Part shown: positions 8,433 to 16,875 of the stretch, one piece after another
Layout of the letters: each line of letters begins with the position of its first letter
How positions within the stretch are numbered: position 1 is the stretch's first letter
From: Dermacoccus abyssi
GTDB lineage: Bacteria; Actinomycetota; Actinomycetes; Actinomycetales; Dermatophilaceae
Assembly (NCBI RefSeq): GCF_003515945.1
Contig: NZ_QWLM01000010.1
Location: forward strand, 53,034-117,033
Direction: 5' to 3'
Length of the DNA: 64,000 bases
Made by a program: the position numbers and the translations under genes
Notes under the pieces: generated by a model
What the model saw: the letters and a program-made list of their open reading frames with translations, nothing else
What the model was told of the DNA's origin: nothing
Databases searched by the model: none

Positions 8433-9605
8433 ATGCCCTACCTCGACGAGAGCTGGCTGGACGACGCCCGTCACCTCGAACGCTGCGACTCGCGCGACTC
8501 CCTTCGGGCGCTGGCCACAGCCGGTGCCCAGGTGCGCGAAGCGATGACGCTGGCCCGTGAGGCGGGCGTGGAGCGCACGGCCGATGGTGAGCGGCCCCGC
8601 GCCGTCCTCGTGGGCGCGCTCGGTGGCAGCGCCGTCGTCGCCGACGTCCTCGAGACGTTCGCCCAGCCGGGGGCGCCCGTTCCCGTCATCACCCGACGCG
8701 ACGTGCCGCTGCCGGGATGGGTCGGCCCCCTCGACCTCGTCGTCGCGGTGAGCCTTTCCGGGCGGGCCGCCGGGCCGCTCGCGCTCGCCTCGGAAGCCGC
8801 ACGCCGTGGAGCGTCCCTGCTCACCGTCGGGGCAGCGGACTCACCCCTGGCGGATGTGTGTGCGCGGGCCCGCGGTACGCACATCCCGGTCGGGCGCGGG
8901 CGCACGTCGAGCCGGACGGCGATGTGGTCGCTGCTCACCCCGGTGCTCATGGCGGCGGGGCACCTCGGCCTCATCGACGTCACGGACAGCCACCTCGAGC
9001 AGGCGATCACCCACCTCGACCGTGAGGCTGAGGTGTGCCGCCCCAGCTCCGAGCACTTCGTCAACCCCGCGAAGCTCGCGGCGCTGCAGCTCGCCGGTAC
9101 CGTGCCCATGGCGCTCGCGGACGGACCCGTCGCCGCTGTTGCGGCCCGCCGCGCCGCGTCGATGTTCGCCCGCACCGCTCGGGTGCCGATGACCTGGGGT
9201 GAACTGCCGGATGCGGCCGCGTCTGTCGTTGCGACGCTCGACGGTCCCTTCACGGCCGGTGGCGGTAGTGGCGCGGCCTCGGCCCCTGACGACATTTTCG
9301 CCGACCCCTTCCTCGACGCGCCCCGACAGCCCGGGCTCGGGCTGCTCAGCCTCCACAGCGACCCCGAAGGTGCCGTTTCGGACTTGGCCGACGTTGCTGC
9401 GGGCGTTCAGGACAGCGCGTTCGCGGCCGGCGCCACCGTCGTCGAGGTGCACCCCGGCGATGGCCCGCCCATAGCGCGACTGGCCGAACTCGTCCAGAGG
9501 GTCGACTTCACCGCCACCTACCTCGCGCTCGGCCAAGGTCTCGACCCGAATGTGTCGCGGCACGTGACGCAGCTGCGCGACCATCTCGGCGACCGTCGGG
9601 CATGA
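8433..9605 (+). CDS. SIS-domain sugar-phosphate isomerase-like protein (bifunctional PGI/PMI type)
   Basis: 390 residues from an ATG behind an AGAAGG ribosome-binding site. The N-terminal half has a SIS domain (AVLVGALGGSAVVADVLE, DLVVAVSLSGRAAGPLALASEAARRG) and the C-terminal half resembles the bacterial phospho-glucose isomerase C-terminal domain. In actinobacteria this protein sits downstream of manB-Trm112, usually followed by manA, so a hexose-phosphate role is expected. Here deoC follows instead. The family threonine/serine and glutamate catalytic residues cannot be assigned with confidence by eye. Confidence 0.78.
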   Translation: MPYLDESWLDDARHLERCDSRDSLRALATAGAQVREAMTLAREAGVERTADGERPRAVLVGALGGSAVVADVLETFAQPGAPVPVITRRDVPLPGWVGPLDLVVAVSLSGRAAGPLALASEAARRGASLLTVGAADSPLADVCARARGTHIPVGRGRTSSRTAMWSLLTPVLMAAGHLGLIDVTDSHLEQAITHLDREAEVCRPSSEHFVNPAKLAALQLAGTVPMALADGPVAAVAARRAASMFARTARVPMTWGELPDAAASVVATLDGPFTAGGGSGAASAPDDIFADPFLDAPRQPGLGLLSLHSDPEGAVSDLADVAAGVQDSAFAAGATVVEVHPGDGPPIARLAELVQRVDFTATYLALGQGLDPNVSRHVTQLRDHLGDRRA

Positions 9606-9670
9606 CGCCCGCGGTCGGCACGGGGCGGCGGGCGTGTCGTCTGCGTGAGGACGGGAACGTCTTCGCTGGT

Positions 9671-9676
9671 TAGGCT
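9671..9676 (+). promoter_or_regulatory. Candidate -10 (TAGGCT), leaderless deoC
   Basis: TAGGCT ends 7 bases before the deoC ATG at 9684, consistent with a leaderless transcript. No Shine-Dalgarno sequence is present in between. Confidence 0.5.
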
Positions 9677-9683
9677 TGGGCGC

Positions 9684-10384
9684 ATGACGAACTTCTCCCG
9701 GGCCGAGGTCGCGGCCATGGTCGACCACACCCTGCTCAAGCCCGAAGCGACGGCTGACGACGTCGCGGCGGTGGCCCGCGAGGCCGAGGAGCTGGGCGCC
9801 TACTCGATCTGTGTGTCGCCGAACATGCTGCCCGTCGAGACGAGCGTCAAGGTTGCCACCGTCTGCGGCTTCCCGAGCGGCAAGCACACGAGCACGGTCA
9901 AGGCCGCCGAGGCCGCCGAGTCGGTCGAGCGCGGCGCTGACGAGGTCGACATGGTCATCGACGTGGGCGCGGCCAAGATGGGCGACTTCGAGGCGGTCAA
10001 GCTCGACATCCGCACGGTGCGCGACGCCATCCCGAACGCCGTTCTCAAGGTCATCATCGAGTCCGCTGCCCTCACCGACGACGAGATCCGCGGCGTGTGC
10101 GAGGCGGCCGTCGACGCGGGTGCCGACTTCGTCAAGACCTCCACGGGCTTCCACCCGAGCGGTGCGCCAGCGCCCACGCCGTGCGCCTCATGCGTGAGTG
10201 CGTCGGCCCGAACCTGGGCGTCAAGGCCAGCGGCGGCATCCGTGACGCCGCTGCGGCCCGCGAGATGATCGAGGCCGGCGCGTCGCGACTCGGGCTGTCC
10301 GGCACGCGCGCCGTGCTCGACGGTCTCGAGGGCGGCTCCGGCGACGCGTCGGCGGCTTCCGCCGAGGGCGCGGCGGGCTACTGA
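9684..10384 (+). CDS. deoC: Deoxyribose-phosphate aldolase, frameshifted
   Basis: The enzyme cleaves 2-deoxyribose-5-phosphate to glyceraldehyde-3-phosphate and acetaldehyde in deoxynucleoside catabolism. The first frame gives [20 protein letters not shown] up to [13 protein letters not shown], which includes the Schiff-base lysine in the KTSTGF motif. It then loses homology near 10163. The next frame resumes with [28 protein letters not shown] and ends in [13 protein letters not shown]. One missing G in AGCGGTGCGCC (expected AGCGGTGGCGCC) explains the shift. Restoring it gives 233 residues, the normal family size. It is probably a sequence error; otherwise the gene is inactive. Confidence 0.85.
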
Positions 10385-10401
10385 TTTCGTATCTGAACGC
10401 A

Positions 10402-10434
10402 ACGAAGGGCACCGGCTGAGTCGGTGCCCTTCGT
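10402..10434 (+). terminator. Terminator hairpin after deoC
   Basis: A 13-bp perfect stem (ACGAAGGGCACCG and complement) with a 7-base loop lies 18 bases after the deoC stop. It also faces the 3' end of the kinase gene on the other strand. Confidence 0.8.
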
Positions 10435-10485
10435 CGTCGGTACGTCGTTGTCCCGGGGTGGACGTGGGGCGGACGCGGGCCGTGT

Positions 10486-12078
10486 TCAGGCCTCGGTCGG
10501 CCGGCGACGCGGCACCCGCCACTCGACGGCCGTGCCGCCGCGCGGCCTCACCCGCACCGTGCACGAGCCGCCCCACCGCTCGGCGCGCGCGACGAGGTGG
10601 TCGAGCCCCGAGCGGCGCTCGACGTGCTCGGGCAGCCCGACGCCGTCGTCCGTCACCTTGAGGCGGACGTCCTCGCCGACGTCGAGCGCCACCCGTACCG
10701 CCGACGCTCCGGCGTGCCGGGCGGCGTTGCTCAGTGCCTCGCGCACCACGGCGAGAATGTCCATGACGAGGGCGTCGTCGAGCGTCCAGTAGTCGCCGCC
10801 CACGGCTACTGAGGGCATGAACCCGAGCGCGTCGCTGCCCTGCTGAGCCAGCTGGTCGATGCTGCGGGCCAGCGCGAGCGCGACGCCTCCCTGCTTGAGG
10901 TCGAAGATCGCGCGACGCACGTCCTTCACCGTCTCGTCGAGGTCGGTGACCACGGCGTCGAGCTTCTCGGAGGCCACGGTGTCGCCGACGAGCGGCATGA
11001 CGCTCTGCACCCGCATGCCGGCGGCGAAGAGGCGTTGGATGACGTGGTCGTGCAGATCCTGGGCGATCCTGTCGCGGTCCTCGAGGATGGCCACGCGCTC
11101 GGACTCCGCGTGCTGGTGGGCGAGGAGCGTCGCGACGGACAGGCGGTCGGAGAGCATTTGGCCGACCGCCTCGAGCGGTTCCGGCGCGATCGAGAGAAGC
11201 GCCCGGTCCCACGCGATGAGCAGCAGACTGGGGGAGGCCTCCTCGGCAGTCACCGGCACGAGCAGCGCCGAGCGCTTGGCGTCGTCGACGAGCGCGGCTG
11301 CCTTGGCGCCGGAGAGGAAACGGGCATCCGGGCGCAGCGCCAAGTCGTCGGCCAGGTCTTGGCCGAGGCGCTCCGTCATGCGATGCACGGGAACGTACTC
11401 GACGTGGTCGGCGGTGAGGATGGAATCGAAGCGCTCGACGACAGCCGGCCACGCCTGCTTGGGCGGCAGCTTCGCAAGCAGGGCGACGGCCTCGGCCGCG
11501 GCCCTCTGCCAGCGTTCACGGGCCTCTGCCTCAGCGAGCGTGCGAGCGTGCGCGATCGCGGAGGCGGCCGCCGCGGCGAGGGCCTCGAGCACTCGCTCGT
11601 CGCGGTTGCTGAACTGGTTCGCCGAGCGCTTGTTCGTCAGGTAGATGTTGCCGTAGACCTGCCCACGGATGACGACGGGGCAGCCGAGAAAGGAACTCAT
11701 CGGCGGGTGGTTGGGCGGAAACCCGACGCTCTCGGGGTGACGGCTGATGTCGGCCACCCGAGGGGTGTGCGGCTCGTGGATGATCGCGCCGAGGACGCCC
11801 TTGCCGTGCGGCCCGTCGCCGATCAGCGCGGCCGTTTCGGCGTCGATGCCGTGGAGGACGAGGTCCTCGAAACCGCCGTCGGCGTCGAGGATGCCGAGCG
11901 CGCCGTACTCGGCGTCGGTGAGGTCGACCGCCGTTTCGACGAAACGGTGGAGCAACGGTCGCAGCGCGAGGTCCTTGCTCAGGTCGATGACGGCGGTGAG
12001 CAGCGCGTCGTCGGGGGAGGGGCTGCGATCGTCGCCGCGCGGGCTGCGGGGCGAGGCGGGCTGCGATGCAGTGACCAT
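10486..12078 (-). CDS. DevS/DosS-like GAF sensor histidine kinase
   Basis: 530 residues. GAF domain 1 (about 30-190) contains YGALGILDADGGFED, ISRHPESVGFPPNHPPMSSF and GQVYGNIYLTNKRSANQF, which closely resembles the heme-binding GAF-A of mycobacterial DosS/DosT. The HPPM histidine sits where the proximal heme ligand lies in that family, as far as I can align it by eye. A second, weaker GAF follows. The dimerisation/phosphoacceptor helix is RDRIAQDLHDHVIQRLFA. The ATPase domain has REALSNAARHA and TDDGVGLP. It probably senses a diatomic gas or redox state and phosphorylates the divergent response regulator. No membrane segments are seen. Confidence 0.85.
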   Translation of the reverse strand: MVTASQPASPRSPRGDDRSPSPDDALLTAVIDLSKDLALRPLLHRFVETAVDLTDAEYGALGILDADGGFEDLVLHGIDAETAALIGDGPHGKGVLGAIIHEPHTPRVADISRHPESVGFPPNHPPMSSFLGCPVVIRGQVYGNIYLTNKRSANQFSNRDERVLEALAAAAASAIAHARTLAEAEARERWQRAAAEAVALLAKLPPKQAWPAVVERFDSILTADHVEYVPVHRMTERLGQDLADDLALRPDARFLSGAKAAALVDDAKRSALLVPVTAEEASPSLLLIAWDRALLSIAPEPLEAVGQMLSDRLSVATLLAHQHAESERVAILEDRDRIAQDLHDHVIQRLFAAGMRVQSVMPLVGDTVASEKLDAVVTDLDETVKDVRRAIFDLKQGGVALALARSIDQLAQQGSDALGFMPSVAVGGDYWTLDDALVMDILAVVREALSNAARHAGASAVRVALDVGEDVRLKVTDDGVGLPEHVERRSGLDHLVARAERWGGSCTVRVRPRGGTAVEWRVPRRRPTEA

Positions 12079-12085
12079 GCACGCG

Positions 12086-12091
12086 AGTCTA
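12086..12091 (-). promoter_or_regulatory. Candidate -10 (TAGACT), leaderless kinase transcript
   Basis: On the minus strand TAGACT ends 7 bases before the kinase ATG (12078), again with no ribosome-binding site between them. Confidence 0.5.
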
Positions 12092-12162
12092 GGGGCGCCA
12101 GGTGTGACGAGCGGCTCCCCGCAGACTTCGCCGCACACGTCCCCTCCGGGGTGACGGGCGTC

Positions 12163-12168
12163 CACAAT
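12163..12168 (+). promoter_or_regulatory. Candidate -10 (CACAAT), leaderless response regulator
   Basis: CACAAT lies 6 bases before the ATG at 12175. It shares a 96-bp divergent control region with the kinase promoter. Confidence 0.4.
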
Positions 12169-12174
12169 GGGGGC

Positions 12175-12819
12175 ATGGCTGTTCGTGTCTATCTGCTCGA
12201 CGATCACGAGATCGTGCGCCGAGGGCTCGCCGAGCTCCTTTCCACCTCCGGGCGTTGTGAGGTCGTCGGTGAGAGTGGGAGCGCCGCCGAGGCGATCCGT
12301 CGTATCCCCGCTGCGCGCCCGGACGTCGCGATCCTCGACGGCCGTCTGCCCGACGGCACGGGCACGGAGGTGTGCCGCGCGGTGCGCAGCGTGGACGAGA
12401 ACATCCGCTGCCTCATCCTCACGTCCTACGACGACGACGAGGCCCTCCTCGCGGCGATCCTCGCGGGTGCGAGCGGCTATGTCCTCAAGCAGGTGCGCGG
12501 CGCCGACCTCGTCGAGACGATCGAACGCGTCGCCGCAGGTGAGTCGCTGCTCAAGGGGGAGGACGCCGACCGCATCCGCGCGCGCCTGACCGGCGAGGAC
12601 GTCATGCTGCGCCCCGAGCTGGCCGCGCTCACCGACCAGGAGAAGCGTGTGCTCGACCTCATCACGCAGGGCTTCACGAACCGTCAGATCGCCGGGCGCC
12701 TGCACCTGGCGGAGAAGACGGTGAAGAACTACATCACGAGCCTCCTGTCCAAGTTGGGGCTCGAATCGCGCACCCAGGCCGCGGTGCTCATGGAGCGCCT
12801 GCGCCACCCGCACGACTGA
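12175..12819 (+). CDS. DevR/NarL-type response regulator
   Basis: 214 residues. The receiver domain starts RVYLLDDHEIVRRG. The phosphoacceptor Asp lies in VAILDGRLPDGTG (about residue 54), the conserved Thr/Ser in ILTSYDDDEAL, and the Lys in YVLKQV. The C-terminal LuxR helix-turn-helix is LTDQEKRVLDLITQGFTNRQIAGRLHLAEKTVKNYI. It is divergent from the DevS-like kinase, its probable partner. The family acts as DNA-binding activators, in mycobacteria of the dormancy regulon. I see no clear DosR-type box in the 96-bp spacer. Confidence 0.88.
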   Translation: MAVRVYLLDDHEIVRRGLAELLSTSGRCEVVGESGSAAEAIRRIPAARPDVAILDGRLPDGTGTEVCRAVRSVDENIRCLILTSYDDDEALLAAILAGASGYVLKQVRGADLVETIERVAAGESLLKGEDADRIRARLTGEDVMLRPELAALTDQEKRVLDLITQGFTNRQIAGRLHLAEKTVKNYITSLLSKLGLESRTQAAVLMERLRHPHD

Positions 12820-12901
12820 CCTGCGCGCGAGCCGGTGTGACGCCGGTCTCGCCAGTAACGACGCGGATTTTCGCGTGCTGCGGCCGATTGGCGTCGGGGT
12901 C

Positions 12902-12907
12902 TAAGGT
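12902..12907 (+). promoter_or_regulatory. Candidate -10 (TAAGGT), leaderless mycothione reductase
   Basis: TAAGGT ends 7 bases before the ATG at 12915, and no stop codon or other gene explains the motif. Confidence 0.55.
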
Positions 12908-12914
12908 TGACCTC

Positions 12915-14300
12915 ATGGCCCACTACGACCTCGTCATCATCGGTACCGGTTCCGGTAACTCCCTCGTCACGCCGGACTTCGCGGACAAGAAGGTTGCCGT
13001 CATCGAGAAGGGCGTCTTCGGGGGTACGTGCCTCAACGTCGGGTGCATACCGACGAAGATGTTCGTCCAGGCCGCCGAGGTGGCCCGCAGCGCACGCGAG
13101 TCCTCGCGCCTCGGTGTCGACGCGTCCGTGCAGCACGTGCGCTGGAGCGACATCCGTGAGCGCGTGTTCGGGCGCATCGACCCGATCGCGCTCGGCGGAC
13201 GCGAGTACCGCGAGCGCGGCTCCGAGGACGGCAACACCACCGTCTATTCAGGCCACGCACGCTTCACGGGCGACCACAGCCTGCGCGTCGACGGCTACGA
13301 CGAGGAGGTCACCGGCGACCAGATCGTCATCGCCACAGGTGCCCGCCCGGTCATCCCCGCGGTCATCACCGATTCGGGCGTGCCGTACGAGACGAGCGAC
13401 ACCGTCATGCGGATCGCCGACCTGCCCTCGTCGATGGTCATCGTCGGTGGCGGTTTCATCGCGCTCGAGTTCGCCCACGTCTTCAGCTCACTCGGCGTCG
13501 ACGTGACGATGGTGCTGCGCGGCGAGCGCGTTCTGCGTCACGCGGACGACGACGTGAGCCAGACCCTGACGAACGCCGTCGAGAACCAGTGGACGCTCGT
13601 GCGCAACGCCGAGCTGACGTCGGCCGACCACGGAGCCGACGGCGTCGAACTCGCGCTCTCGGACGGCCGCACCGTGAACGGCGATCTGCTTCTCGTCGCC
13701 ACCGGCCGCCGACCGAACACCGACGACCTCGGCCTGGAGAACACCGGCGTCGAGGTGCGCCCCGACGGTCGCGTCGTCGTCGACGAGTACGGCCGCACCG
13801 GCGTGGACGGCGTGTGGTCGCTCGGTGACGCGAGCTCGCCGTTCCAGCTCAAGCACGTCGCCAACGCCGAGGAACGCTGCGTCGCGCACAACCTCGTCCA
13901 CCCGAACGACCTCCGTCCGTTCCCGCACGACGTGGTGCCGAGCGCGGTCTTCACCCACCCGCAGGTAGCCACGGTCGGCATGAGTGAGGCGCAGGCGCGC
14001 GCCGCAGGCCACGACGTCACCGTCAAGGTGCAGGCCTACGGCGCGACGGCCTACGGCTGGGCGCTCGAGGACACCTCCAGCATCTGCAAGGTCATCGCCG
14101 ACAAGGAGACGCGCAAGCTGCTCGGTGTCCACTTCGTCGGCCCCGACGCCTCGACGCTCATCCAGCCGGCGATCCAGGCGATGTCGTTCGGTCTGGCTGC
14201 CGACGAGATGGCGCGCGGCCAGTACTGGATTCACCCGGCCCTCACCGAGGTGCTGGAGAACGCCCTCCTGGGCTTGGAGTTCCCGCCCCACGACGCCTGA
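12915..14300 (+). CDS. mtr: Mycothione reductase
   Basis: 461 residues. An FAD/NADPH disulfide reductase that recycles mycothione (oxidised mycothiol) to mycothiol. The FAD motif is at the N-terminus (YDLVIIGTGSGNS). The redox-active disulfide is Cys39/Cys44 in GGTCLNVGCIPTK. The NADPH-binding motif is IVGGGFIALEFAHVFSSLG. The dimerisation domain ends with QYWIHPALTEVLENALLGL, carrying the catalytic His. The GTGSGN start, KMFVQAAEVA and the MARGQYWIHPAL ending separate it from lipoamide dehydrogenases and mercuric reductases. It implies a mycothiol-based thiol economy. Confidence 0.93.
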   Translation: MAHYDLVIIGTGSGNSLVTPDFADKKVAVIEKGVFGGTCLNVGCIPTKMFVQAAEVARSARESSRLGVDASVQHVRWSDIRERVFGRIDPIALGGREYRERGSEDGNTTVYSGHARFTGDHSLRVDGYDEEVTGDQIVIATGARPVIPAVITDSGVPYETSDTVMRIADLPSSMVIVGGGFIALEFAHVFSSLGVDVTMVLRGERVLRHADDDVSQTLTNAVENQWTLVRNAELTSADHGADGVELALSDGRTVNGDLLLVATGRRPNTDDLGLENTGVEVRPDGRVVVDEYGRTGVDGVWSLGDASSPFQLKHVANAEERCVAHNLVHPNDLRPFPHDVVPSAVFTHPQVATVGMSEAQARAAGHDVTVKVQAYGATAYGWALEDTSSICKVIADKETRKLLGVHFVGPDASTLIQPAIQAMSFGLAADEMARGQYWIHPALTEVLENALLGLEFPPHDA

Positions 14301-15095
14301 TCCCGCTCACCGTCACGACGAGCGCTGCGAGGACGCCCGCGCAGCACAGGGCGGTTGTGGCCCACCACAGATCCGGCAACCAGATCATGAGTTGCCGACG
14401 ATCGTGTCCGAGCGCGCGGGGTGCGTACCAGGCGGCGCTCGCCAGCAGCGCGGAGGCGACGGAAAACCCCCAAGCCCAGGCGCGGGTATGCCGACGTATG
14501 CGCCCGCCGAGCCGCGTCAGTCGAGCCCACGTGGCTGCACCGAGCACGAGAAGGACCGCCAGCGCGCTCAGTGCCCACGGCGACCACCAGAGCAACGGGT
14601 CGTCACCGCCCGGGAACTGTTGTCGTAGCGTTCCGCTGCGTCGAGCCCCTCGCGGGCGCTCAGGCCACTGCGATGCGTCAGGAGATCGCGGACGGTGGTC
14701 TCGTCGTTCGGTATCCAGGTGAAGTAGCGCGCTACCGGTGCGTCGAGCTACACGTCGCCGGCGTGGACGAACTGCAGCACCGCCAGAGCTGTGAAGGACT
14801 TGGAGACGGACCCCACAGGCAGCGCCGAATCAGCGGTGAGAGGCCTGCCGGTGCCGTCGGTCCCCGCGAGGTACTCGGTCTCGATCGTGTCCCGAGAAAG
14901 GACACGCATGGCAAGGCCGGGCCATCCGAGGCGTTCGCGGGTTTCGCGGGCCAACTTCTGCGGGTCAGTGTCTGCGGGGGCAGCCGGCAGAGCAGACGCG
15001 GCACCGGGCCGGAGCAAGCCCACGGTGAGTGCGAGGAGGAGGAAGGGGAGTGCCAGCAATCGCCATTTAAATATGCGCATATTTTTATTGTGCAC
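14242..15095 (-). pseudogene. Beta-lactamase-family serine hydrolase, degraded
   Basis: The N-terminal fragment (start at ATG 15080 or GTG 15095) has a signal-like helix and reaches the catalytic SxxK motif in LPVGSVSKSFTALAVLQFVHAGDV. An in-frame TAG follows where the family has Gln (GDVQLDAP). Beyond the stop the frame still reads LDAPVARYFTWIPNDETT and RDLLTHRSGLSAREGLDAA. It then jumps, with a frame change, straight to the C-terminal membrane part (PGGDDPLLWWSPWALSALAVLL and four hydrophobic helices). Roughly 200 or more residues, including the YxN region, are missing. The 3' end overlaps the end of the mycothione reductase gene. It is a true relic and not a single base error. Confidence 0.88.
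15069..15084. promoter_or_regulatory. Perfect 16-bp palindrome, probable TetR operator
   Basis: AAATATGCGCATATTT is its own reverse complement and is strikingly AT-rich for this genome. It covers the ATG (15080) of the serine hydrolase relic and lies where the -35 of the divergent TetR gene should be (about 18 bp before TACGCT). A repressor bound here would shut off both genes. Confidence 0.7.
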
Positions 15096-15102
15096 GGGTC
15101 GC

Positions 15103-15108
15103 TACGCT
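15103..15108 (+). promoter_or_regulatory. Candidate -10 (TACGCT) for the TetR gene
   Basis: TACGCT ends 6 bases before the ATG at 15115; the palindromic operator lies just upstream. Confidence 0.45.
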
Positions 15109-15114
15109 GAGTCC

Positions 15115-15744
15115 ATGCCGAGAACCGCCGACCACGACGCTCGTCGCACGCAGATCATCGATGCGGTGCGTGGCCTCGTCGCCAGTGACGGGCCCGAGGC
15201 CGCGACGATGAGCCGCATCGCGGCGAGTGCGGGTGTCTCGGTGGGCTTGGTGCAGCACTACTACGCCTCCAAGGACGTCCTGCTCGCCGACGCCTACGAC
15301 CGAACCCTGCAGGTACAGCAAGGGCGGATCGAGACGCTCGTGGCGAGCGAGGAACAGGCGCGGGGGCGGATCGAACACATGGTGCTCGGCGCCCTGACAC
15401 AGTTCCTTCCGCTCGACCACGATCGCCGAGACGAGACGATCCTCTTCGACCACTTCAGTTCCGTGGCGCTTCGACAGCCGAGCCTGCTCGAGGCGTGGCA
15501 ACGCACGGACGACGTCCTGCTCGCACGGCTGCGTGAGGCCGTTGTCAACGCCGAGGAGTGCGGGGAGGCGCGAGAGGGCGTCGACCCGGACGACGAAGCG
15601 CGGCGCCTGCTCGCGGTGACCCGAGGTCTCGCTCGAACGCTCCTTCTGCGTGACGACGCCCACGAGGTCGCCCGGGTGCGTCGAGTTCTGGCCCAGGAAT
15701 GCGCTTCGACGTTCCCGAACCCTTGTCGGCAATACGGGAGCTGA
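15115..15744 (+). CDS. TetR-family transcriptional regulator
   Basis: 209 residues. The N-terminal TetR helix-turn-helix is clear: RRTQIIDAVRGLVASDGPEAATMSRIAASAGVSVGLVQHYYASKD, with a typical VQHYYASKDVLL recognition segment. The remaining helices form a variable ligand domain like the BetI/TetR_C type. It is divergent from the degraded serine hydrolase gene with a palindrome between them, the classic arrangement of a local repressor. Because the target is now a relic, the regulator may be orphaned or may have other targets. Confidence 0.88.
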   Translation: MPRTADHDARRTQIIDAVRGLVASDGPEAATMSRIAASAGVSVGLVQHYYASKDVLLADAYDRTLQVQQGRIETLVASEEQARGRIEHMVLGALTQFLPLDHDRRDETILFDHFSSVALRQPSLLEAWQRTDDVLLARLREAVVNAEECGEAREGVDPDDEARRLLAVTRGLARTLLLRDDAHEVARVRRVLAQECASTFPNPCRQYGS

Positions 15745-15770
15745 CGTTCGTGGGGGTGGCTTGTGGACCG

Positions 15771-15776
15771 TAGGCT
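15771..15776 (+). promoter_or_regulatory. Candidate -10 (TAGGCT), leaderless CDF gene
   Basis: TAGGCT ends 6 bases before the ATG at 15783. Confidence 0.45.
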
Positions 15777-15782
15777 GCTCGT

Positions 15783-16823
15783 ATGAGTGACTCTTCGGGC
15801 GGCAACAAGGCGATCTTCGCGGCCCTGGCGGCCAACCTCGGCATCGCCGTGACGAAGTTCATCGCCTGGATGCTCACCGGCATGAGTTCGATGCTGGCCG
15901 AGGCCATCCACTCGGTGGCCGACTCGGGCAACCAGATCCTGCTGCTCGTCGGCGGCAAGCGGGCCCGCAAGGATGCCGACGAGTTCCACCCCTTCGGTTA
16001 CGCGCGGGAGCGCTACGTCGCGGGCTTCGTCGTCAGCATCGTCATCTTCAGCGTCGGCGGCATGTTCTCGCTCTACGAGGCGTACGAGAAGTACCACGAG
16101 ATGTCTCTGCCGGACGCGCCGCACCCGGGCACCCACGAGAAGTGGTGGTGGGTTCCCATCGTCGTGCTCGTCGCCTCGATCCTCATGGAGGGTCGCTCGC
16201 TCATGACAGCGGTGAGCGAGGCCAAGAAAGAGAAGGGCGATCAGTCCTGGGGCTCGTTCCTGCGCAACGCCAAGAGCCCCGAACTCCCGGTGCTCTTGTG
16301 CGAGGACTCGGCTGCCGTGGCCGGTTTGACGTTCGCGCTCTTCGGCGTCAGCCTGGCGGTGTTCACCGAGAACGGCATCTGGGACGCCGTGGGCGCCGGG
16401 CTCATCGGTCTGCTCCTCATCGCCGTCGCGGCGTTCCTCTTTCGCGAGACGCGTTCCCTGCTCCTCGGTGAGGCAGCCCGCCCGGAGACGGTGCGCGAGA
16501 TCCGTAGTGCCATCGAATCCGCCGACGGAATCGAGCGTGTCATTCACCTCAAGACCTCCCACCTCGGCCCGAACGAGCTTATGGTGGCGGCCAAGATCGC
16601 CATCGACCCGCAGGCGCGCGGTGCGGAGATCGTGCGCTCCATCGACGCGGCGCAGCAGGCCGCCCGGCGCGTCGATCCCGACCTGCAGATGCTCGTCTAC
16701 CTCGAGCCCGACGTCGATACCGGCGGGGATGCGAGCGGCGGCATCGGGCACGTCACGTCAGCCCAGCGCGAGAACGCTCCGGGGGAGTGGCACGTCGGCC
16801 CTTCGCGACCCGACGACCGATAG
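15783..16823 (+). CDS. Cation diffusion facilitator family transporter
   Basis: 346 residues. Membrane helices begin at AIFAALAANLGIAVTKFIAWML. The family metal site is visible in AEAIHSVADSGNQ, with a second half-site in LLCEDSAAVAGLT. The insertion HPFGYARERY is typical of the ZT_dimer-type CDF proteins. The C-terminal cytoplasmic domain (about 225-300) has GIERVIHLKTSHLGPNELMVAAKIAI. It exports divalent cations such as Zn or Fe/Mn by proton antiport; the exact metal cannot be read from the sequence. It stands alone, with its own promoter. Confidence 0.88.
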   Translation: MSDSSGGNKAIFAALAANLGIAVTKFIAWMLTGMSSMLAEAIHSVADSGNQILLLVGGKRARKDADEFHPFGYARERYVAGFVVSIVIFSVGGMFSLYEAYEKYHEMSLPDAPHPGTHEKWWWVPIVVLVASILMEGRSLMTAVSEAKKEKGDQSWGSFLRNAKSPELPVLLCEDSAAVAGLTFALFGVSLAVFTENGIWDAVGAGLIGLLLIAVAAFLFRETRSLLLGEAARPETVREIRSAIESADGIERVIHLKTSHLGPNELMVAAKIAIDPQARGAEIVRSIDAAQQAARRVDPDLQMLVYLEPDVDTGGDASGGIGHVTSAQRENAPGEWHVGPSRPDDR

Positions 16824-16862
16824 GTCTGCTCAGCGCATTCGCAGGGACGCATCGACGTTCTC

Positions 16863-16868
16863 TAAGGT
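16863..16868 (+). promoter_or_regulatory. Candidate -10 (TAAGGT) for the DUF808 leader ORF
   Basis: TAAGGT ends 7 bases before the ATG of the 17-codon ORF at 16876. Confidence 0.5.
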
Positions 16869-16875
16869 TGGCTCC

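Noticed and set aside
15294..16751. 485-codon minus-strand frame opposite TetR and CDF genes
   Set aside because: Antisense shadow spanning two real genes and the gap between them.
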